Source: Bacteroidota bacterium (lineage in GTDB: Bacteria > Bacteroidota > Bacteroidia > Chitinophagales > Chitinophagaceae). From it: DNA of 64,000 nt. Positions 17,403 through 23,970 of this stretch are shown here, in pieces (position 1 is the first letter of the stretch; each line of letters starts with the position of its first letter). Below the pieces are notes generated by a model. The model saw only the letters and a program-made list of their open reading frames with translations. It did no database searches and had not been told where the DNA came from. Both the position numbers and the translations under genes were made by a program. The DNA lies in contig JAFDXG010000179.1 of assembly GCA_018268105.1 (NCBI GenBank), forward strand, positions 1 through 64,000. The letters run 5' to 3'.

Positions 17403-18878
17403 TTAAATTTCGGGGGGGGGGACTACGGATTTTTTTCGGGTGAAGGGCTGCTGCTTGTAATGTAACGCCGTGTATATTTCTTTTGCCTGCTCTGTCGGTT
17501 CACTGCATTGCCGTATGGCTATTTGCTGGATATATTCATTTTGCAGGGTTGTAGTTACTATTTTTTGAGTGTTCATCATTCTCACAATATCACTCCATTG
17601 GCTATTGATGCCTTTTTGTTTAAGTTGATAGCGGATGGTATTTACTACCCAGTAAGCCAGTAATCCAAGGTGCAGGTGCGCCATTGCCGCTGCATCTGTT
17701 TTGTGATACACAGGTCGCAGATCAAGGTCTGTTTTCAGCACCCGGAAGGTTGCCTCTATTTCTCTGATGGTATTATATATCGTCCATTGTGTCTGCTCGT
17801 CTTTTTCATTAAGATTAGTGCGTAATAAATAATAGCCGTCTTTGCTTTCAAGCGTTTTTTGCTTCCATGTTATATCCGTTATTAAACCTTTGTCATTTGC
17901 CTGCGTATCTACATCATAGCGTTTGCTCATACTTGGGTATTTTGATTTGAGCCGACCAATGCGCTCCCATACTTTTGCCTGCTTTTTTACTCCGCCTTTT
18001 TTGCCAAGACTTTCTTTTATTTGAGTAAGCCCCTGCTCAAAACGTTCAGAGAGGCGACTGTTCATCCCTGATTCTTTCAGCTCTTTAGCCTGGCTATGTA
18101 CACGAAGCCAGGTATCATCGCTGTCCGCTACTTTTACTTTTTGAAGCGTAAGGGGTTGCTTTTTTTTATCCATTATGCTAACCGGGCTGCTACCGGTATC
18201 CACCCTGTATTTATTCATCCCGGATCTGGATACACACAGGTATTCAAACTTATTTTTCTTTAGCAGTTTAAGGTTATCCTCGGTCGCAATGCCTGCATCC
18301 AACACCACTACAGGCTTGCGACCGGTAGCCGAAGTACGGGCTGACAGATCATCAATAATCTTATCCAAAGTTTTACTATCGGCAATATTGCCTTCAAATA
18401 TTTGAGAATATTTTAAGAACCCTTCTGTATTGACCACTACAGCCAGCACGATCAGGCAGGCATCGCTGCGCTTCTCTTTACTTCTCCCAAAGCGGGCTAT
18501 CTCGCTGCTTCGCATAGAGCCTTCAAAGTAAGTATTAGTAAGATCGTAAATGATGATTTTATCATCAAGATCAAAGAGTTCATTGGTGCGCGTGCTTAAA
18601 TATTGTTCAAGGCTTTCTTTTACTTCATACAACCGGTGGCTGATTTGATAAAGTTTATCTTTGGTTATCTGCTCTATCGGATAGCCTGTTAGTTCACAAA
18701 CAGCAGAGTTCTCTTTGGTCCACCTGCTGGTGTGTAGTTCAGAAGCCGGATAAACCACCCGGCTGATGAGGTGGGTGAGCGCCAATTGTATTTGTTCGGG
18801 GATCCATTGCCGGGTTTGTAAAAAGGAAGGAATATGTAATTGTTCCAATGCCTGCATACAAAGCCATTCGGCTCCCAC
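17403..18878 (-). CDS. IS1634-type transposase, catalytic part (frameshifted off its N-terminus)
   Basis: This 491-residue fragment is the DDE domain of an IS1634-type transposase. Probable catalytic residues are D112 (IIIYDLTNTYFEG), D194 (VVLDAGIAT) and E375 in IREIEATFRVLK; a long insertion lies between the second Asp and the Glu, as in IS4-superfamily enzymes. The frame starts at MGAEWLCMQALEQL, which in intact relatives continues directly from the N-terminal segment encoded just upstream at 18899-19255. The C-terminus reads through a C10 tract (G10 at 17412-17421 on the plus strand) into PPPEI and stops inside the IS. On its own it lacks the N-terminal domain, so activity is doubtful unless frameshifting rejoins it. 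Confidence 0.88.
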   Translation of the reverse strand: MGAEWLCMQALEQLHIPSFLQTRQWIPEQIQLALTHLISRVVYPASELHTSRWTKENSAVCELTGYPIEQITKDKLYQISHRLYEVKESLEQYLSTRTNELFDLDDKIIIYDLTNTYFEGSMRSSEIARFGRSKEKRSDACLIVLAVVVNTEGFLKYSQIFEGNIADSKTLDKIIDDLSARTSATGRKPVVVLDAGIATEDNLKLLKKNKFEYLCVSRSGMNKYRVDTGSSPVSIMDKKKQPLTLQKVKVADSDDTWLRVHSQAKELKESGMNSRLSERFEQGLTQIKESLGKKGGVKKQAKVWERIGRLKSKYPSMSKRYDVDTQANDKGLITDITWKQKTLESKDGYYLLRTNLNEKDEQTQWTIYNTIREIEATFRVLKTDLDLRPVYHKTDAAAMAHLHLGLLAYWVVNTIRYQLKQKGINSQWSDIVRMMNTQKIVTTTLQNEYIQQIAIRQCSEPTEQAKEIYTALHYKQQPFTRKKSVVPPPEI

Positions 18879-18896
18879 TTCTCTTACATTTTTATT

Positions 18897-18917
18897 CTTT
18901 ATACTTTATACTTTATA
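18897..18917. repeat. 7-bp tandem repeat (CTTTATA)x3 causing a transposase frameshift
   Basis: Three exact tandem copies of CTTTATA (TATAAAG on the coding strand) lie where the two transposase frames meet. One copy would read S-I-K-N-K-N-V-R-E-V-G-A-E-W in a single frame. Two extra copies add 14 bases and shift the frame into a stop. Four copies would also be in frame. Confidence 0.85.
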
Positions 18918-19255
18918 CTATTGGTATCTACACGATGATAATCCTTGCCTGCTGCTATATCAAGACGCTCTTTATCTTTAATTTGTTGAAAAAACCTTTG
19001 TGCCAGCGCCTCTACTACTTTATCAGAAGGTTTAAATAAATCCTGTTCGCCGGTATAGCTTTGCCTTACCAGTGCATTTAGTCTGATTGCGAGCGCTCTT
19101 TTTTGTTCTATATCCGGCAACTCATCAAAGGAGCCCAGGTGAACTATAGTTTGATGGCAAACGCTATTATCAAAACGATAGCTTTCCACCAACCGGTAAA
19201 ATACTTTTTGTTCTCCGGTTGATTTTATGGTTTTGGAAAAGCGTTTGATAAACAT
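18899..19255 (-). CDS. IS1634-type transposase, N-terminal fragment
   Basis: This 118-residue piece is the N-terminal segment of the IS1634-type transposase (VFYRLVESYRFDNSVCHQTIVHLG, a beta-rich start typical of the group, then a helical stretch AEALAQRFFQQ-like). It ends at NSIKYKV and a stop created by the (TATAAAG)3 expansion. Its start, ATG at 19255, lies 149 bases inside the right end of the IS. It is probably not functional alone. Confidence 0.8.
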   Translation of the reverse strand: MFIKRFSKTIKSTGEQKVFYRLVESYRFDNSVCHQTIVHLGSFDELPDIEQKRALAIRLNALVRQSYTGEQDLFKPSDKVVEALAQRFFQQIKDKERLDIAAGKDYHRVDTNSIKYKV

Positions 19256-19416
19256 CGTAGCAAAACTATTATAACCAATACCATCATAGAATAGTGCCAG
19301 GGGGCCTACAACAGTTTTTCAAAAAAACAGAGGCTGATTTTCAATGTATTTGGATTTGCAGCACGAACAATAACCGCATTTTTTAACTTTTACACCGCTG
19401 GGGGCTGCAATGTGGG

Positions 19417-19633
19417 TTAAGTGAAGGAGTGTACAATGCTACTTCGCATTGCTGTAGCAGCAACTGGAATTGGGAGATCATGATATCATCGCCCCCCCCG
19501 ATTTCAATGCTTGTTCTATTACGTGCTTGCGTGGGTTGGCGGTTTGAATGTCCTGTTTTTCGGCGCTGTAATCTTTGATAGTTTTGCTCAGCTCGGAATA
19601 AAAACCAGTGTTGTTTTGTTGTATCAGGTGTCA
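19417..19633 (-). pseudogene. BatD-like gene remnant, internal piece (right of the IS)
   Basis: The minus strand encodes GFYSELSKTIKDYSAEK, then VIEQALKSGG, then (after a one-base shift at a G8 tract) QFQLLLQQCEVALYTPSLN, running into the TTAA at the IS edge. The FYSELSKTI...CEVALYTP pattern resembles the cytoplasmic C-terminus of BatD, the aerotolerance-operon membrane protein (family resemblance from memory; not searched). The upstream end stops abruptly beside the inverted end of the neighbouring deleted transposon at 19636. No other bat gene is visible, so this is a broken orphan. Confidence 0.5.
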
Positions 19634-19635
19634 GT

Positions 19636-20131
19636 TGAACTAGTGTGCATTTCAAATTGTCACTTTTAAGCGGCGACAGTATTTTCCCTTTTGGTTAGTT
19701 CAACAATTTTATTCCAATCGTTATTTTTCCTCACGACACTTGAGTTAAGCATATGTTGAGCTCCCTGACAACTCCACTTTTATCCTGATTGCTTCATGTG
19801 TTTTTGAACTAATGTGCGATGGGCTGATTCTATAGCTCCTGCTCCTATTATTCCACTGCTATGGTTATCTCCCCAAAAACGGTTAGAGTTTTTTTTCCCT
19901 GTCTCCAGGAAGCTGACTAATATTTTTCTCAAATATCTCTCGACCAAGACCACCCCATATTTTTATAAAACCACTTTCGTAGTCATAAAAAATCATCAAT
20001 CTTATTTAAAGCATTTAGCTCATCATAATGGGCGGACACAGCTTCAAGTAATTGTTCTTTGGTCATTTTAATGGGTTTTATACCCTTAAATTAAGAATTT
20101 TGATGCGACAATTTGAAATGTACCCAGTTCA
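19636..20131 (-). mobile_element. Internally deleted transposon with inverted ends
   Basis: About 496 bp is bounded by imperfect inverted ends: TGAACTAGTGTGCATTTCAAATTGTC at the left and the complement of TGAACTGGGTACATTTCAAATTGTC at the right (20107-20131); both share CATTTCAAATTGTC. The minus strand keeps both ends of a transposase. An N-terminus starts at 20066 (MTKEQLLEAV; after a one-base shift YESGFIKIW, LGREIFEKNISQLPGDR). A C-terminal part (GAGAIESAHRTLVQKHMKQSG, then NNDWNKIVELTK) lies nearer 19700-19850. The middle is missing. The pattern resembles UPF0236/ISKra4-like transposases; that family name is tentative. Confidence 0.6.
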
Positions 20132-20181
20132 TACCTTTATTCAAAATTGAGTTAAATTGGCAATAATATATTAGGCCTGTT

Positions 20182-20209
20182 TTTGGCATTCAAATGTTAA
20201 ATACCTTTG
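20182..20209 (+). promoter_or_regulatory. Candidate Bacteroidota-type promoter for the two-component genes
   Basis: TACCTTTG at 20202-20209 fits the Bacteroidota -7 box TAnnTTTG, with a TTTG at 20182-20185 as a possible -33 element (spacing a little short). It lies about 77 bases before the response-regulator start. The rest of 20132-20286 shows nothing else. Confidence 0.3.
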
Positions 20210-20286
20210 TTCTTTCTTCTTGTCAACCAATTTTCCATATATGGACTTCTACTTCTTAATCATTAACTCCCCCGGCTATTTATAAT

Positions 20287-20970
20287 ATGAAACTTTTGAT
20301 TATAGAAGATGAACGGGATCTTTCAGACAGTATTAATACTTATCTGGAGCAACAACAATTTATCTGTGACACGGCTTACGATTACTTTGAGGCAGAGGAT
20401 AAAATTTCTCTCAATGAATATTCCTGCATCATCCTTGATATTATGCTGCCACATGGAAGCGGGCTTCAATTGCTGCAACTGCTGAAAAAACAAAAAAAGT
20501 CAGATGGCGTGCTTATTATTAGTGCAAAAAATTCATTGGAAGATAAAATAGAAGGATTGCAGATTGGCGCTGACGATTACCTGGCAAAGCCTTTTCATCT
20601 AGCCGAACTGGGGGCACGTGTCGCTGCGATCATAAGACGGAGATCGTTTTATGGGCAGACCCGAATTGAAATAGACAGTTTGGTGCTTGATCTCTCAGAT
20701 CGAGCCCTGAGAGGGACTCATGATGAAGAGATTCCTCTTACCAGAAAGGAATATGATCTTCTGTTATATTTCGTGAGCAATAAAAACAGGGTAGTTACCA
20801 AGGAAGCGATTGTTGAGCATCTTTGGAATGACGGCATTGATATGACATATAGTTACGACTTTGTTTATTCTCACATAAAAAACCTTCGTAAAAAACTCCT
20901 GCAAGCCGGCTGTCCGGATTATATTAAGGCCGTTTATGGTATGGGATATAAATTCACTATTGCAGGGTAG
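20287..20970 (+). CDS. OmpR/PhoB-family response regulator
   Basis: This 227-residue response regulator has a receiver domain with acidic pocket E7-D8, phospho-acceptor D51 (IILDIMLP) and the conserved Lys in LAKPFH. The C-terminal winged helix (RKEYDLLLYFVSNKNRVVTKE, then YSHIKNLRKKL and VYGMGYKF) binds DNA. Its histidine kinase starts 11 bases downstream, so the two form a standard pair. No target gene is obvious in the window; the next genes transcribe in the opposite direction. Confidence 0.95.
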   Translation: MKLLIIEDERDLSDSINTYLEQQQFICDTAYDYFEAEDKISLNEYSCIILDIMLPHGSGLQLLQLLKKQKKSDGVLIISAKNSLEDKIEGLQIGADDYLAKPFHLAELGARVAAIIRRRSFYGQTRIEIDSLVLDLSDRALRGTHDEEIPLTRKEYDLLLYFVSNKNRVVTKEAIVEHLWNDGIDMTYSYDFVYSHIKNLRKKLLQAGCPDYIKAVYGMGYKFTIAG

Positions 20971-20981
20971 TTAATTTTTTT

Positions 20982-22256
20982 ATGAAATTATTTTCCATAT
21001 ACAACCGGATTAATTTAACTGTCATGACAATTTTGTTCGTGATCACAGCCGGATCATACTATATAATAATTAACCGGATTTTTGTTCACGAACTTGATGA
21101 AGAATTAGATAACTACAGACATAAGATCGAAATTTTTGCCAAACGGAACGGCAAGGCTCCGGAGCCGGGTGGCCTGGAAGATTTAAGGGTATTGTATGAA
21201 CCTGTTACAAATGCTTCCGGAGAAGTTCAATATGATCTTGTTCGTAAGTTTGATCCTGAAGAAAAAGAAATGGAAAATTTTCGTCAACTTATATATACTC
21301 AGGCTATTGGCGATCAGTTTTACAAAATCACTATAGAAAAACCAGTGGAAGGCATCCGGCTTCTCACTAAAACCATTGTTTTTGCCACTATTACCATGTT
21401 ACTTGCGATAGTTTTCATTTCCCTGTTGCTAAATCAAATGGTTTTAAAGAGATTGTGGCGTCCATTTTACAACTCTATTAAAGCAATAAAAAACTTTAAA
21501 CTGAAAGGTGGCAATATTCCTAAGCTTCCTCCCACACGTATTGACGAATTTTCATTCCTGAATGACAGCCTTACCAAAACAATGGAATCCGCAAAAAAGG
21601 AGTATCGGATATTAAAAGAATTTACTGAAAATGCCTCTCACGAAGTGCAAACCCCTCTCGCCGTTATACGCTCTAAACTTGATTTGTTTATTCAGGATGA
21701 AAATTTGTCTGAAAAACAAGTGGAACTGATTACGGGTGTTTATGGAGCTGTCAAAAGAATTTCCAGGCTTAACCAGTCTTTGTTACTGCTTGCAAGAATA
21801 GAAAATCATCAATACACCGGTACTGAGTTTATCAATTTGAAAACACTAATTTCTGATAAACTGGATCAGTTCCGGGAATTTTGGAACGATAATAAGTTAG
21901 AGGTTTCATCCCACCTCGAAGAATGTCTTATTAATGCAAATGCAGACCTTATAGATGTTTTGTTGAATAATTTACTTATTAATGCAGGATTACATAATCT
22001 CAAAAATGGCATTATAAATATTCAATTAAAGAAAGGTCTATTAATGATCAGCAATACTGGTTCTCTACATGAACTTGATAAAGAACGGCTGTTCAGTCGC
22101 TTTTATAAGCAGGAAACGCAAAGTCCGCATAACGGTTTGGGGCTTTCTATTATTAAGCAGATATGCGATCAGTTGAACATTCGTGTTCTATATTCATTTG
22201 ATGGTATTTTTCATAAATTTTCTTTTTCGTGGGCTGTGCCAAATACTAATGGTTGA
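20982..22256 (+). CDS. Sensor histidine kinase, partner of the adjacent regulator
   Basis: This 424-residue membrane kinase has a transmembrane helix at about 12-32, a short periplasmic sensor (about 33-125), a second helix near 132-151, and a linker that could serve as a HAMP-like connector. The DHp domain has phospho-acceptor H220 in ENASHEVQTPL, and the catalytic domain (N box LLNNLLINAGLHN, then NGLGLSIIKQICDQL) is complete. The G1 region reads LLMISNTGS. It probably phosphorylates the regulator encoded just upstream. The signal is unknown. Confidence 0.93.
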   Translation: MKLFSIYNRINLTVMTILFVITAGSYYIIINRIFVHELDEELDNYRHKIEIFAKRNGKAPEPGGLEDLRVLYEPVTNASGEVQYDLVRKFDPEEKEMENFRQLIYTQAIGDQFYKITIEKPVEGIRLLTKTIVFATITMLLAIVFISLLLNQMVLKRLWRPFYNSIKAIKNFKLKGGNIPKLPPTRIDEFSFLNDSLTKTMESAKKEYRILKEFTENASHEVQTPLAVIRSKLDLFIQDENLSEKQVELITGVYGAVKRISRLNQSLLLLARIENHQYTGTEFINLKTLISDKLDQFREFWNDNKLEVSSHLEECLINANADLIDVLLNNLLINAGLHNLKNGIINIQLKKGLLMISNTGSLHELDKERLFSRFYKQETQSPHNGLGLSIIKQICDQLNIRVLYSFDGIFHKFSFSWAVPNTNG

Positions 22257-22639
22257 AACCGGCGTTATTTTGAATGGATATAAATCTGTAGCTTATACCT
22301 CTTTCAGGTTTTTAAACCGGCTGAATAATAACCTTTCCCCCTTTTCGAATTGGCTTATAGTTATATAATAAAATGTTGGGAAAAAGATTATAGGCATATC
22401 AATTCCGTCTATATGCGCACACATGAAAATTGAATTTCATCCCAGTGCCGGGAACTGCCGATGCATAGAGGTGAGAAATGAAATCTCCTTAAAATGATAC
22501 AACATTTTTAAAGTTATACACTGAACAGTAAAAAAATACTGATCTACAGCTATCGTAATTTTCTTTTCAAAAGCGTAAATGATATAACATTTTATTTTTT
22601 CCTATTTCTAAAGTATTTTGTAATCTAAAGTTGCTTCAT

Positions 22640-23479
22640 CTATACAGTCCGGCTGTGACTGTCTTCATCCTTTTTTTTGTTTCGGTGTTTCTGGAATGGT
22701 GCTAAGATCAGTGAAATGAAGTTGGTAGTTTCAGCTTCTGCCATATAAGTATCCACGCCAAATACAAGATTTTCAGATGGCAATCGTCTGAATGTTCCAA
22801 AGATTCTGTCCCATATACTTAATACATCTCCATAGTTGCAATCTGTATACGGTTGTTTGTAATGATGATGCACCTGGTGAAAATTGGGTGTGATGAATAG
22901 TAATCCGATAACTCTGTCTAATTTATCAGGAAGACGGTAATTCATATGAGCGAACACAGTGACAACAGCCTGAATAACCTGACGCAGCATCAGCATCCAG
23001 AACGCAGTACCGCTTACAAATACCCATACAAGCGTAAATGAAAGACGGACCATGTTTTCTGCCGGGTGTTCCCTTAAAGTAGTTGATACATCCACAATTT
23101 TATCGCTGTGATGCACGACGTGTATCATCCACAGCATTTTTACCTTATGCATAATTACATGATAGGCATATTCTCCAAGATCAAGCAGTACAAAGGAAAC
23201 AATAAACTTAAATACCGGACTCGTATCAGAGGGAAGCAGGTATAGTAACCCGAATTGTCGCTGGGATGTCAAATCAATTGTTTTTATTAAGGCAAAGCCC
23301 AAAAGCAATTGGCCCGGAATGCTCGTTAAAATAAAATGTGCATTAATAAAAGCGTGTCTCCATTTTTTATAGTTGATCAACCTCCCATAAATGTTTTCGA
23401 TGTTCCAGATCACAACAAATAAGGAGATAAAAATGAAAAGTTGAAACTGGTGACCATATTGAGCAATGTATTGTTGCAT
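22640..23479 (-). CDS. Sterol desaturase/fatty acid hydroxylase-family membrane enzyme
   Basis: This 279-residue integral membrane di-iron protein shows the clustered His motifs of the family: HVIMH, IHVVHHSDK, LREHPAENM and NFHQVHHHYKQ. About four hydrophobic segments precede and separate them. Members hydroxylate or desaturate lipids (sterols, carotenoids, fatty acids or sphingolipid chains). The C-terminus is Lys/Glu-rich (HRNKKKDEDS). It is the last gene of a minus group with the DUF2147 and DUF5686 genes. The lipid substrate cannot be told. The preceding non-coding 22257-22639 (383 bases) holds no clear gene or strong hairpin. Confidence 0.88.
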   Translation of the reverse strand: MQQYIAQYGHQFQLFIFISLFVVIWNIENIYGRLINYKKWRHAFINAHFILTSIPGQLLLGFALIKTIDLTSQRQFGLLYLLPSDTSPVFKFIVSFVLLDLGEYAYHVIMHKVKMLWMIHVVHHSDKIVDVSTTLREHPAENMVRLSFTLVWVFVSGTAFWMLMLRQVIQAVVTVFAHMNYRLPDKLDRVIGLLFITPNFHQVHHHYKQPYTDCNYGDVLSIWDRIFGTFRRLPSENLVFGVDTYMAEAETTNFISLILAPFQKHRNKKKDEDSHSRTV

Positions 23480-23501
23480 GTTTTTTAAAGTACTGATAAT
23501 T

Positions 23502-23954
23502 TTAAAGTGTTTTTATAAAACACATAGTTTGTCCTAAAAATTCAAAATGCCAGAACCCCCGCACTTTCAGGCAGCTATCGTTCGTTAGCCAGGCTTTTGC
23601 GCAGTAGGTTTTTCCGGAAGAAGGATCATAAATATGACCATTCTGCCATTGCTTTTCCTTTTCATTATAGATTAATCCAGTAAGCACTTCGAGACCTATA
23701 ATCTTTCTTGTACGCAAACTTTTGTCGGGATTTCTTGTATCAATTCTTATATTCATGGGATGACTTTTATCATCACTGTCATCGAACCATACAATTGTTG
23801 CTTTAAATTCCACCCCTGATCTGAATATCCTTACTACCAGGTTTTTTTCTTTGCTGGCAACCCATTTCCCTATGATTTTGTCTCCGCTATTGTCATTCGC
23901 CTTTTTGAAAGATGTCATTGAAAGTATAATGACAACCCAAAAGAAATATTTCAT
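23502..23954 (-). CDS. DUF2147-family exported protein
   Basis: This is about 150 residues: a signal peptide (MKYFFWVVIILSMTSFKKA) and one DUF2147 domain (GKWVASKEKNLVVRIF, IGLEVLTGL, WQNGHIYDPSSGKTYCAKAW, RGFWHFEFLGQTMCF). An upstream ATG at 23981 overlaps the preceding gene; 23954 starts a proper signal and is preferred. DUF2147 proteins are periplasmic lipocalin-like proteins of unknown function. It sits 16 bases after the DUF5686 gene and 22 bases before the desaturase gene, so one mRNA is likely. Confidence 0.88.
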   Translation of the reverse strand: MKYFFWVVIILSMTSFKKANDNSGDKIIGKWVASKEKNLVVRIFRSGVEFKATIVWFDDSDDKSHPMNIRIDTRNPDKSLRTRKIIGLEVLTGLIYNEKEKQWQNGHIYDPSSGKTYCAKAWLTNDSCLKVRGFWHFEFLGQTMCFIKTL

Positions 23955-23970
23955 TGAACATATTTTATGA

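Larger units (their letters stand above)
17349..19416 (-). mobile_element. IS1634-like insertion sequence with 13-bp inverted ends
   Basis: The element is 2,068 bp. Left end CCCACATTGCAGC (17349-17361) and its exact complement at the right end (19404-19416) are perfect inverted repeats. Both are flanked by TTAA (17345-17348 and 19417-19420), which behaves as a 4-bp target duplication. Removing the IS plus one TTAA rejoins a flanking reading frame, which confirms both ends. It encodes a frameshifted transposase on the minus strand. The transposase resembles the IS1634 group of the IS4 superfamily; a 4-bp duplication is shorter than I expect for that group. Confidence 0.85.

Noticed and set aside
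17412..19499. G10 and C8 runs as inverted ends of the insertion sequence
   Set aside because: Only the homopolymers match; the flanks differ. The true ends are CCCACATTGCAGC at 17349 and 19404, confirmed by flanking TTAA and the rejoined frame.
19383..19655. 90-codon minus-strand open frame as a separate gene
   Set aside because: Its upstream half is in the wrong frame; the adjacent frame gives the protein-like GFYSELSKTIKDYSAEK, and the two meet at a G8 tract. It is better read as part of the broken BatD-like gene.
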